Source: Elusimicrobiota bacterium
GTDB taxonomy: Bacteria > Elusimicrobiota > Elusimicrobia > 2-02-FULL-39-32
Length of the DNA stretch: 11,851 bases
Direction: 5' to 3'
Assembly: GCA_016193115.1 (NCBI GenBank)
Contig: JACPSV010000213.1
Location: 1 to 11,851, forward strand
Below the pieces are notes generated by a model. The model was not told where the DNA came from. It did no database searches and worked only from the letters and a program-made list of their open reading frames with translations. Position 1 is the stretch's first letter. The number at the start of each line of letters is the position of its first letter. A program made the translations under genes and the position numbers. Below, piece by piece: positions 1-5,898 of this stretch.

Positions 1-2
1 CT

Positions 3-71
3 TCTTTGGTGGAATCGTTAGGCGCGCGCGTTCGTCTCCGGCCTTATCTGGACGACTACGAGGATCAATGA
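3..71 (+). CDS. 3' end of an unidentified protein-coding gene
   Basis: The window opens inside a reading frame with no start in view, ending at a TGA at 69-71. The visible tail is 22 residues, beginning SLVESLGARVRLRPYL and finishing in an acidic stretch (DDYEDQ). Its codons are arranged like those of a real gene, while the other two forward frames give less protein-like sequence. I do not recognise the family from so short a tail. It would lie 33 bp upstream of the 3D-domain gene on the same strand, so the two could be co-transcribed. It is possible that this is not coding at all. Confidence 0.5.
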   Translation, partial: SLVESLGARVRLRPYLDDYEDQ

Positions 72-104
72 TGTTGAATTCGTGATGGAGAAATCCTGAC
101 GGGA

Positions 105-773
105 ATGAGGGTCGCTGTCCTTGCGGGCTTTGCGCTATTTCTGATGTTCACAACAGAAACAATGCTTTATCCCGCGCGCAAGGCCGCGCTAAAACCAAAG
201 AAGGTCGCGTCCGCTACGCATCGTTCGGCGCGTGAGGATGGGACAGTAAAAGAGTTCAGCGCCTTTTTCCCGTCGTGGAAGACAAAGACAGCGCGGAACT
301 TAAGGTCTGTGGAGATCCGCGCGGGATATTACCGCAAAACAGTTTGGTCACATCCGGTGATTTTCCCCACCAGTGAAATGAGGCGAGCGCTTTTGAACGT
401 GGAGAAAATACCGTCCGAACAAATCGTTTTATTGAACGAGAACGGTCAACCCGAGAAAATCTATGACCTTTTTGGATCGAAGAAAATAAAAATGGTTGCG
501 ACAGCTTATTGGGTCGGGGATCCGCAGGTGCCCGGCACAATCACTTTCAGCGGTCATGCCGTGAGACGCGGATTGGTTGCCGTGGATCCCGGCGTCATCC
601 CGATGGGAACGCGTCTTTATGTTCCCGGGTACGGGTACGCCTACACGTCGGATACGGGCAGCGCCATTAAAGGAAACCGCATCGATCTTTTTGTAGAGGA
701 CAAACACGCTTCCCGTCCCTGGGAACACAAGTCAGTGGACGTCTATGTTTTTGAGAAGGCGGCGCAATGGTGA
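105..773 (+). CDS. 3D-domain (MltA/RpfB-like) cell-envelope protein
   Basis: This 222-residue protein has an N-terminal hydrophobic segment (about residues 3-16) fitting a signal peptide or anchor. A low-complexity basic linker follows, then a C-terminal 3D domain (about 128-218). The three aspartates that name the domain are visible: D161 in a VDP motif followed by IPMGT, D183 in SDTGSAIKG, and D194 in RIDLF. ATAYW at 132-136 is the usual opening of the domain. The family has the double-psi beta-barrel fold of MltA lytic transglycosylases and often acts on peptidoglycan outside the cytoplasm; lytic activity here is inferred. The ATG at 105 is chosen because the upstream ATG at 86 runs into a stop. 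Its end overlaps the next gene by 7 bp, which suggests translational coupling with nfeD. No LysM or G5 domain is seen. Confidence 0.85.
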   Translation: MRVAVLAGFALFLMFTTETMLYPARKAALKPKKVASATHRSAREDGTVKEFSAFFPSWKTKTARNLRSVEIRAGYYRKTVWSHPVIFPTSEMRRALLNVEKIPSEQIVLLNENGQPEKIYDLFGSKKIKMVATAYWVGDPQVPGTITFSGHAVRRGLVAVDPGVIPMGTRLYVPGYGYAYTSDTGSAIKGNRIDLFVEDKHASRPWEHKSVDVYVFEKAAQW

Positions 774-2092
774 AGTCCGTTTCCGTTCCGGTCAGAACAA
801 AACTTCTCACGCTCTTTTTTTCCGTGGCGCTCTCCATAGGGATTTCAGTTTCTGCGCTTTTTGCCAGTACCCGCCCGTTCGTTTTGATCGCAAGTTATGA
901 TGGTTCCATCGGACCGGCTTCCTGCGAGTGGTTGGTGTCAGCCATCCGGAACGCGGAGCAGGAAGGAGCGAACGCTCTCATCCTCCAACTCGACACACCC
1001 GGCGGTCTTCTGGAATCCACGCGTCTTCTAGTGAAAGAGATGCTCTCCTCACCTTGTCCGATTGTGGTTTACGTTTCTCCTGCGGGCAGCCGGGCCGCCT
1101 CCGCAGGCACGTTTATTACTCTGGCGGCTCACGTTGCGGCGATGGCTCCGGGGACGCGGATCGGAGCGGCGCACCCTGTGGAACTTGGTAAAGCGAGCGA
1201 AGGTGACCTGCGCTTAAAATTAGAAAACGATACCGTCGCTTTCATTAAGAGCATCGCAGAGACCAGAAAAAGAAATAGTTCCTGGGCGGAAGATTCCGTT
1301 CGCAAAAGCAGTTCTTCCACGGAAGGGGAAGCGTTGGCTTTGGGAGCAATTGATTGTGTGGCTAAGGATTTAGACGATCTTTTTAAAAAGATTGATGGGA
1401 AAGCGGTCACTACCGCCGGTGGAGAAAAAGTTCTGCGGACGCAAGACTCTGAGAGACGATATTTTCCCATGAGTTTAAGGGTAAAATTTTTTAAAACTTT
1501 AACCGATCCCAACATTGCGTATATTCTGCTAATTGTAGGGATGTACGGACTTCTCTATGAAATCATCAGTCCGGGCGCGATTTTCCCGGGAGTGGCGGGT
1601 TCCATCTGTTTGCTGGTAGGACTGTACGCCATGCAAACTCTGCCGGTCAACTCTGCCGGAGTTGGTCTTCTTATTTTAGCGGTTTTATTGTTTGTGATTG
1701 AGAGTCAGGTGGTGAGCGGACTGATTGGGTTAGGAGGACTGATCGCCTTGGCGCTCGGATCTCTCCTTTTGGTTCCGCAGGAGTTCCCTGGTTTTAAGAT
1801 CGAAACCTCTCTGGTCCTATCCGTTTCCGTGTTGACGGGATTGTTTCTCTTTTTTGCGGTCGCTGCGCTGCTCAAGGTTAAACAGAGAAAACCGGTAAGC
1901 GGAGCGGAAGGGATGGTCGGTGAAACCGCGGTCGCAAAAACAGACCTCACGCCTCGAGGCCAGGTTCTGTACGGCGGAGAGATTTGGAATGCTCAAAGCG
2001 AGGAGAACGTGTCGCAAGGAGAAGAGGTGGAAATCGTGCGCGTAGAGAACTTAAAATTGTTTGTTAAATCCCGAACACCAAAGTCGGGTTAA
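767..2092 (+). CDS. nfeD: NfeD-family membrane serine protease (long, ClpP-class form)
   Basis: The product has 441 residues. A signal/TM segment lies at about 13-33, followed by a ClpP-like protease domain (about 38-215) and four or five membrane segments (about 250-370). A C-terminal soluble NfeD/OB-type domain occupies about 378-435. The catalytic serine is S112 in AASAGT, after LDTPGG (76-80). The probable general-base lysine is K161 in AFIKSIAE; assigning this lysine rests on the Ser/Lys dyad known for Pyrococcus PH1510. The PH1510 protease cleaves its partner stomatin, and here a slipin gene follows 18 bp downstream, so a membrane quality-control pair is likely. The start overlaps the 3D-domain gene. 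The last codons (TPKSG and the TAA) coincide with a sequence resembling one arm of a dispersed repeat, so the extreme C-terminus may be repeat-derived. Confidence 0.93.
   Translation: MVKSVSVPVRTKLLTLFFSVALSIGISVSALFASTRPFVLIASYDGSIGPASCEWLVSAIRNAEQEGANALILQLDTPGGLLESTRLLVKEMLSSPCPIVVYVSPAGSRAASAGTFITLAAHVAAMAPGTRIGAAHPVELGKASEGDLRLKLENDTVAFIKSIAETRKRNSSWAEDSVRKSSSSTEGEALALGAIDCVAKDLDDLFKKIDGKAVTTAGGEKVLRTQDSERRYFPMSLRVKFFKTLTDPNIAYILLIVGMYGLLYEIISPGAIFPGVAGSICLLVGLYAMQTLPVNSAGVGLLILAVLLFVIESQVVSGLIGLGGLIALALGSLLLVPQEFPGFKIETSLVLSVSVLTGLFLFFAVAALLKVKQRKPVSGAEGMVGETAVAKTDLTPRGQVLYGGEIWNAQSEENVSQGEEVEIVRVENLKLFVKSRTPKSG
2080..2092 (-). repeat. Possible solo arm of the AACCCGA-type repeat at the nfeD stop
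   Basis: On the minus strand this 13-bp stretch reads TTAACCCGACTTT, matching the outer end of the arms at 5765-5787 and 6610-6630. It contains the nfeD stop codon. A partly complementary TTAAATCCCGA lies just upstream (around 2064-2074), so a tiny hairpin is possible. The match is short and chance cannot be excluded. Confidence 0.35.
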
Positions 2093-2110
2093 AAGAGGGG
2101 GTAAAAATAA

Positions 2111-2869
2111 ATGCAGATGTTAGGCGGTCTTATGACGGTTATCGGTGTGGTCATCATTGGATTTGTCTTTCTTTGGGTGTCCGGGATACGAATCTTAAAA
2201 GAGTATGAACGCGGGGTAATTTTGATGTTGGGCCGGTACTGGAAAATCAAAGGTCCCGGCCTCATTTGGGTGGTCCCCGTCCTTCAGAGCATGCGGATTG
2301 TAGACACGCGGATCGTGACGATGGACGTCGAGCCGCAGGACGTCGTCACCAAAGACAACGTCTCTGTCAAAGTGAACGCGGTGGTTTATTTTAAGGTCGT
2401 GGATCCCAAGAGAGCCACTTTGGATGTGCAGAACTTTTTGTTTGCCACTTCCCAGATTGCTCAAACGTCCCTAAGAAGCATACTTGGCCAAAAGGAGGTG
2501 GACATACTCCTTTCCAACCGGGACGATGTGAACAGCGAACTGCAGAAGATCATTGACCAGCACACGGAACCGTGGGGCGTGAAAGTCACGGCGGTGGAAG
2601 TGAAGAACGTGGACTTCGCCCCGGAAATGCTGCGGGCGATGGCGCGTCAAGCGGAAGCGGAACGCGAGCGCAGAGCGAAAATCATTCACGCGGACGGCGA
2701 GTTCCAGGCTTCCCAAAAACTTGCGGACGCAGCCCGCATTATCAACACCGAGCCGGCCACATTACAGCTTCGATTCCTTCAAACGTTGACGGAGATCGCG
2801 TCCGACAAGAACTCAACCATCATATTCCCCGTCCCCATAGACTTGATCAACTCCCTCGTCAGGAAATAG
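2111..2869 (+). CDS. Slipin / stomatin-like SPFH membrane protein
   Basis: A 252-residue SPFH protein. One N-terminal hydrophobic hairpin or TM (about 4-25) is followed by the SPFH/band-7 domain (about 27-185) with the usual [13 protein letters not shown] and GPGLIWVVP motifs. A charged helical, probably coiled-coil segment (about 175-210) precedes a hydrophobic C-terminal stretch ([12 protein letters not shown]). Stomatin-family proteins oligomerise on the inner membrane and organise membrane domains. The Pyrococcus homologue PH1511 is cut in its hydrophobic C-terminus by the NfeD protease PH1510, so the TIIFPVPI region is a candidate site (inference). The ATG has a strong AGAGGGGG ribosome-binding site about 10 bp upstream. 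It forms an operon with nfeD. Length and domain order are normal for bacterial slipins. Confidence 0.95.
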   Translation: MQMLGGLMTVIGVVIIGFVFLWVSGIRILKEYERGVILMLGRYWKIKGPGLIWVVPVLQSMRIVDTRIVTMDVEPQDVVTKDNVSVKVNAVVYFKVVDPKRATLDVQNFLFATSQIAQTSLRSILGQKEVDILLSNRDDVNSELQKIIDQHTEPWGVKVTAVEVKNVDFAPEMLRAMARQAEAERERRAKIIHADGEFQASQKLADAARIINTEPATLQLRFLQTLTEIASDKNSTIIFPVPIDLINSLVRK

Positions 2870-2928
2870 CAGTTTTAGCCAGTTTAAAAAATTACATGAC
2901 CTTTTGAGTACCAAACTGGGGAATGTTG

Positions 2929-2977
2929 AACCCGAATTTTGCATTCGGTTCTTATTTCCTAATGCAAAATTCGGGTT
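2929..2977. repeat. Short palindromic repeat (deletion form of the long palindrome at 6610-6779)
   Basis: Two perfect 17-bp inverted arms, AACCCGAATTTTGCATT at 2929-2945 and its complement at 2961-2977, enclose a 15-bp centre. The right side, read on the minus strand, continues GCATTAGGAAATAAGAACCG, which matches the outer left arm of the long element at 6610-6779 at nearly every base. This copy therefore looks like an internally deleted version of that element. It lies 59 bp after the slipin stop. There is no T-run after it, so a classic rho-independent terminator is not obvious. Confidence 0.88.
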
Positions 2978-3003
2978 GAAAATACCAACAAGAATAGTAT
3001 AAT
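2976..3003 (+). promoter_or_regulatory. Sigma70-type promoter for the class II aldolase gene
   Basis: A TTGAAA (-35) at 2976-2981 and a perfect TATAAT (-10) at 2998-3003 are separated by 16 bp. The first two bases of the -35 are the last two of the repeat's right arm. In the copy at 6756-6779 the same edge reads GGGTTAAAG, so the repeat boundary may have contributed the box. Transcription would begin near 3010, within a few bases of the GTG start at 3012. Confidence 0.7.
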
Positions 3004-3011
3004 ACAAGACA

Positions 3012-3566
3012 GTGTATTCTGACTTTGTGAAGTACGGGAGAATGCTTTGGGAAGCGGGTCTAATCCACCTGACCTCCGGGAACATTTCCATGCGTAAGGG
3101 TCCGGTGCTGTATGTGACGCGCACCGGTTCTCTTTTGGGCGATCTCACTCCATCCGATATTGTTTCGGTCAATTTGGAAAACACCCTGCGGGATAAAGGC
3201 GCTTCCTCGGAGACTCCTGTTCACCGGGCCATCTATCTTGCAAACCCGGAGATTGGAGCCGTTGTGCATGCACACCCGCCGCACGCGACCGCTCTCTCTT
3301 GGGATTACGAGGTGATCCGGCCGATAGATTCCGATTCTCTTTACATTCCCGAAATTCCGGTTTTGTTGGATTGTCCGTATGGCGAAGGATCTACCTGCGT
3401 GGCTCAACATTTCCCCCAGATTCTTGGGAAACATACGGTGGCCATGATTCGCGGTCACGGCGCTTTTTCGGTTGGGAAAGATATTCGACAAGCCACAGCC
3501 CGCATCTCCATGATGGAAAACCAGTGCCGACTTCTCTTTTTCCGAAGACTTCTGGAGAAAAAATAG
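3012..3566 (+). CDS. Class II aldolase / adducin-head domain protein
   Basis: The product has 184 residues, all of it one class II aldolase domain. Family marks are present: GNIS at 23-26 (phosphate loop), a TGS loop at 38-40, SSE at 65-67 with E67 as the probable catalytic acid/base, the zinc histidines H86 and H88 in HAHPPH, and H149 in RGHG. These match FucA, where the equivalents are Glu73, His92, His94 and His155. The family includes fuculose-1-phosphate aldolase, ribulose-5-phosphate 4-epimerase and MtnB dehydratase. I cannot tell the substrate, and no sugar or methionine-salvage gene is adjacent. The GTG at 3012 is the only start keeping the full N-terminal helix; an upstream stop closes the frame, and ATG at 3042 is the alternative. 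With the promoter ending at 3003, the message would be leaderless or nearly so. Confidence 0.87.
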   Translation: MYSDFVKYGRMLWEAGLIHLTSGNISMRKGPVLYVTRTGSLLGDLTPSDIVSVNLENTLRDKGASSETPVHRAIYLANPEIGAVVHAHPPHATALSWDYEVIRPIDSDSLYIPEIPVLLDCPYGEGSTCVAQHFPQILGKHTVAMIRGHGAFSVGKDIRQATARISMMENQCRLLFFRRLLEKK

Positions 3567-3569
3567 ATC

Positions 3570-3580
3570 TAACCCGACTT
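3570..3580 (+). repeat. Possible fragment of the AACCCGACTT repeat after the aldolase stop
   Basis: TAACCCGACTT begins 4 bp after the TAG and matches the outer 11 bp of the arms at 5766 and 6611 apart from one A. The match ends at CCGG. On its own it could be chance; its position right after a stop codon is what makes it worth noting. Confidence 0.3.
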
Positions 3581-3737
3581 CCGGATCAAACCGAATGATT
3601 CGATCAGTGTAGTGCGTCACACATATCTTTACTTTTGAAAATGCATATTCTGTACCTCATCTGATCCAAGTAAAGATTTCTGCAATTTCATTCAGGATAT
3701 TTATATCGTTGGTAAACAAAATACAACAGATATTCTT

Positions 3738-4391
3738 ATGAAGTTTGACCTCCTTGAAAAAATAATCCTAGAATATAATTCAAAATTCAATCTGATTTCC
3801 CATAATGATTCTAAAATTATCCAGATCAGGCATTTTCAGGATTCCCTATACGTTGCGCACCTATTTAAGGATATGTTTCACCGTAATATTAAAAATGCAA
3901 TCGATGTTGGCAGTGGCGCTGGTTTCCCAGGTATCCCCATTGCCATTCTTTTCCCGGATATAAAAGTCACACTTCTTGACTCCAATCGTAAAAGACTTAC
4001 ATTCCTGGATTCCATACTTCGAAAAAGGTTGGATATGAGGAATGTAGAATGTGTTTGGGGCCGATCTGAGAACATCGCCCACAGGAATGAGTTCCGTGAG
4101 TGTTACGATGTTTCAATTACGAGAGCGCTTGCTAAACTTCCAGTTGCATTGGAATTGAATTTACCATTTGTCAGAGTTGGTGGAACCTCCTTCTTTTGGA
4201 TTGGAAACGAGTCAATTCTAGAGGAGGACTCAAACAAATGCGCCAATAAATTTGGTGGAGAATTTTCCAGAGGCGAGAAATACTCCATTTTATGTGATCC
4301 TGCCGGTTACACGCGATCTATTCTGGCTTTCGAGAAATATGCTCCCACGAGTGAACGATACCCCAGACGCACAAGTGCCATGGCTCGATAG
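3738..4391 (+). CDS. rsmG: 16S rRNA (guanine-527-N7)-methyltransferase RsmG (GidB), short N-terminus
   Basis: RsmG uses S-adenosylmethionine to methylate G527 of 16S rRNA. The 217 residues show the family core. NLISHND leads into HFQDSL, then the SAM site AIDVGSGAGFPGIP (about 54-67), LLDSNRKR (about 79-86), a GRSEN motif, ITRALAKL, and the terminal PTSERYPRR. The usual lysine-glycine after the VGG motif reads FWIGNE here, a departure from the family. The ATG at 3738 lacks about 20 residues of the usual N-terminal helix and has no clear ribosome-binding site. The same frame stays open back to 3639 and reads like the missing helix, but holds no ATG, GTG or TTG. The C-terminus stops soon after YPRR. 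The gene is clearly more AT-rich than the genes outside this region. It could be functional with an unusual start, or decaying. Confidence 0.85.
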   Translation: MKFDLLEKIILEYNSKFNLISHNDSKIIQIRHFQDSLYVAHLFKDMFHRNIKNAIDVGSGAGFPGIPIAILFPDIKVTLLDSNRKRLTFLDSILRKRLDMRNVECVWGRSENIAHRNEFRECYDVSITRALAKLPVALELNLPFVRVGGTSFFWIGNESILEEDSNKCANKFGGEFSRGEKYSILCDPAGYTRSILAFEKYAPTSERYPRRTSAMAR

Positions 4392-4464
4392 TATGGGCAG
4401 ATGCGCTTGTGTTCGATTAAATTATGAATTTAAGTCATTTGTATATGGTTCGTAAACTCACCAC

Positions 4465-4558
4465 GAGCGGATGCTACCGCTCACCCTGAGCTTGTCGAAG
4501 GGTGAGCACGGGTGCTCATGGTTCGACATGCTCACTATGAGCGGGATTTCAGTATGTA
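4465..4558. repeat. REP/BIME-like composite palindromic repeat, copy 1
   Basis: Three consecutive hairpins can be drawn. The first pairs GAGCGG with CCGCTC (4465-4482). The second pairs GCTCACCCT with AGGGTGAGC (4479-4487 and 4499-4507) around a GAGCTTGTCGA loop. The third pairs GCTCAT with ATGAGC (4514-4519 and 4537-4542). The stretch from 4478 to 4558 is repeated with small changes at 5795-5898. CCTGAGCTTGTCGAAGG-type palindromes are dispersed in many bacterial genomes. Confidence 0.88.
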
Positions 4559-4661
4559 GAATTAGAGGATGAGTGGCTTTCCATCGTACTTTAAACGGAC
4601 AGATTTGAGACATGTGCTAAGGTTGTGACATCAACACAGGCTTCCAAATTAATATTAGCAA

Positions 4662-4690
4662 TGTTTCATGTGAAACATTACGGTGAAACA
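4662..4690. promoter_or_regulatory. parS-like palindrome with an extra half-site, copy 1
   Basis: TGTTTCATGTGAAACA at 4662-4677 differs by one base from the widely conserved ParB site TGTTTCACGTGAAACA. A further half-site, GTGAAACA, follows at 4683-4690, 13 bp after the equivalent half of the palindrome. The rhomboid ATG is 5 bp downstream. Its position after rsmG, the usual neighbour of parAB, supports a centromere-like site. An operator for a repressor acting on the rhomboid gene is the alternative. Confidence 0.7.
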
Positions 4691-4695
4691 ATAAA

Positions 4696-5367
4696 ATGAT
4701 ACCATTGAGGGACAATATACCTTCCAGAAGGATTCCTTTTGTAAACTACGTCCTGATAGGGATAAATATAATTGCCTTCCTATCTCAGATAAGGATGGCC
4801 CGTATAGGGGCTGTAGAAGAGTTTATACTTCTGAATGGAGTCATACCGAATCAGTTCTTGGATGATCCATTTGACAGAGCCAGAAGCTTAGTGACCTCAC
4901 AATTCCTGCATGGTGGCTGGATGCATATTCTTGGGAATATGCTCTATCTTTACATTTTTGGAGACAATGTGGAGGATCGTTTGGGGCACTGGAGATTTCT
5001 AGGTTTCTACTTGTTTTGTGGCATCTCTGCATCCTTGGCCCAGATTTATTTTCACCAGAATAGCACGGTTCCTATGATCGGAGCCAGTGGATCCATAGCC
5101 GGTGTCCTGGGGGCATATTTCTTCTTCTTTCCAAGAGCAAGGGTTCTGACTTTGATTCCAATTGGGTATTTCAGCAGGATAGTGGAATTGCCCGCATTCC
5201 TATTTTTGGGTTTTTGGTTCGTTATTCAGATGTTTAGTGGCACGGCTTCATTGTATGCAGCCAAAACCTTTGGGGGCGATGCGGGAGGAATTGCATGGTT
5301 CGCTCACGCCGGTGGATTTCTGGCTGGATTTTTAGGAGCTATTTTTCTTGTATGGAAAAGGGCATAA
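4696..5367 (+). CDS. Rhomboid-family intramembrane serine protease
   Basis: The product has 223 residues and about six membrane segments. It cleaves substrate transmembrane helices within the bilayer; the substrate here is unknown. The catalytic dyad is visible: S131 in GASGSIAG and H204 in WFAHAGGF. The supporting H77 and N81 in HGGWMHILGN match GlpG His150 and Asn154. VEDRLGHWRFLGFY at about 92-105 is the conserved loop after the second segment. The N-terminal IPLRDNIPSRRIPFVNY is typical of bacterial rhomboids of this type. No extra soluble domain is present, so it is a compact core enzyme. The ATG has no clear Shine-Dalgarno and follows the parS-like repeat by 5 bp. A second copy of that repeat lies just after the stop codon. 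Confidence 0.95.
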   Translation: MIPLRDNIPSRRIPFVNYVLIGINIIAFLSQIRMARIGAVEEFILLNGVIPNQFLDDPFDRARSLVTSQFLHGGWMHILGNMLYLYIFGDNVEDRLGHWRFLGFYLFCGISASLAQIYFHQNSTVPMIGASGSIAGVLGAYFFFFPRARVLTLIPIGYFSRIVELPAFLFLGFWFVIQMFSGTASLYAAKTFGGDAGGIAWFAHAGGFLAGFLGAIFLVWKRA

Positions 5368-5369
5368 AA

Positions 5370-5398
5370 AGTTTCACATGAAACATTACGGTGAAACA
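5370..5398. promoter_or_regulatory. parS-like palindrome with an extra half-site, copy 2
   Basis: AGTTTCACATGAAACA at 5370-5385 differs from the ParB consensus by two bases. It is followed, with the same 13-bp offset, by the half-site GTGAAACA at 5391-5398. Positions 5371-5398 match 4663-4690 at 26 of 28 bases, so the two are true copies in direct orientation flanking the rhomboid gene. The LAGLIDADG gene starts 27 bp downstream. Confidence 0.68.
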
Positions 5399-5425
5399 CT
5401 ATAAATATAAAATGGAGATGAATAT

Positions 5426-5806
5426 ATGATGGAGGGTTTAGAGGTGGATCAGTTCTCACTTGGGTTCCTGTTGGGGATCTTGGTGGGGGAAGGGCATTTT
5501 GGAGGGGATGGAAGACAGCCACAGGTGACATTGCGGATGCATGTGCGACACAAAAATCTGTTTGAGTGGCTGCTGAGAATTGTCCCAGGATCAAAACTCT
5601 ATGGGCCCTACAATCATTCGGGTAGGGAATACTATCAATGGATGGTGCGCGGGGAACCTCTGCGCCAATATCTAGCGCCTCTTTTGCAGAAAACCTCTCT
5701 TCGGTATCTCGCCCCTTACCATTATGATCGTTTTCAAAAAATGGTAGAGAAATACCATATTGAGTTAAACCCGACTTTTGCATTGGGATGCATCCGCTCA
5801 TCCTGA
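5426..5806 (+). CDS. Solo LAGLIDADG-type (homing-endonuclease-like) protein
   Basis: This 126-residue product has one LAGLIDADG-like helix, FLLGILVGEGHF (about 14-25), with E22 in the place of the metal-binding acidic residue. The fold's usual beta-strand pattern follows: QVTLRMHVRHKNLFEWLLRIV, then KLYGPY and YYQWMVRG. One motif per chain implies a homodimer if it folds like I-CreI. It may be a DNA-binding or nicking relative rather than an active nuclease. No intron or intein surrounds it, so it is free-standing. GGAG at 5414-5417 sits 8 bp before the ATG at 5426; 5429 is a second ATG. The last 14 residues (about 113-126) and the TGA are encoded by two different dispersed repeats, so the original C-terminus has been replaced or extended. 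Confidence 0.75.
   Translation: MMEGLEVDQFSLGFLLGILVGEGHFGGDGRQPQVTLRMHVRHKNLFEWLLRIVPGSKLYGPYNHSGREYYQWMVRGEPLRQYLAPLLQKTSLRYLAPYHYDRFQKMVEKYHIELNPTFALGCIRSS
5765..5787 (+). repeat. Solo arm of the palindromic element family
   Basis: The 23 bp from TTAAACCCGACTTTTGCATT onward match 6610-6632 with one difference (CATTGGG against CATTAGG). No inverted partner is present; the sequence runs straight into the composite repeat at 5795. It lies inside the LAGLIDADG frame and encodes LNPTFALG. Confidence 0.85.
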
Positions 5807-5898
5807 GCTTGTCGAAGGATGAGTGCAGTTGCTCATGGTTCGACAGGCTCACCATGAGCGGCTGGACGAGCTCACCATGAGCGGGCTTTCAGGATGTA
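5795..5898. repeat. REP/BIME-like composite palindromic repeat, copy 2
   Basis: The first hairpin pairs CTCATCCT with AGGATGAG (5797-5804 and 5816-5823) around the same GAGCTTGTCGA loop as copy 1. The second pairs GCTCATGGT with ACCATGAGC (5831-5839 and 5851-5859). The unit then repeats part of itself (CTGGACGAGCTCACCATGAGC, 5862-5882) before sharing the GCGGG-TTTCAG-ATGTA tail with copy 1. The TGA of the LAGLIDADG gene (5804-5806) lies within the first hairpin. Confidence 0.88.

Larger units (their letters stand above)
4392..4695. other. Non-coding gap between rsmG and the rhomboid gene
   Basis: This 304-bp gap has no convincing gene. It holds a REP/BIME-like composite repeat (4465-4558), about 100 bp of AT-rich sequence of no recognised kind, and a parS-like palindrome (4662-4690) directly before the rhomboid start. 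In many bacteria parA-parB follow rsmG, but no trace of either is visible here. Confidence 0.7.

Noticed and set aside
1129..1515. 128-residue open frame on the minus strand inside nfeD
   Set aside because: It lies opposite clearly conserved NfeD sequence, has no family-like motif and no ribosome-binding site; it is a shadow.
2879..2919. CCAGTTT/AAACTGG inverted pair after slipin as a terminator
   Set aside because: The 7-bp stem has a 27-base loop and no following T-run; too weak to call.
3060..3620. 186-residue open frame on the minus strand opposite the aldolase gene
   Set aside because: The plus-strand aldolase motifs and metal histidines are convincing; the minus frame resembles nothing.
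4570..4629. Small 19-codon open frame before the rhomboid gene, considered as a parA remnant
   Set aside because: It has no Walker or other ParA-like motif and no ribosome-binding site.
4465..5898. Repeats considered as a CRISPR array
   Set aside because: There are only two copies more than 1.2 kb apart, each with internal hairpins, and no regular spacers or cas genes.
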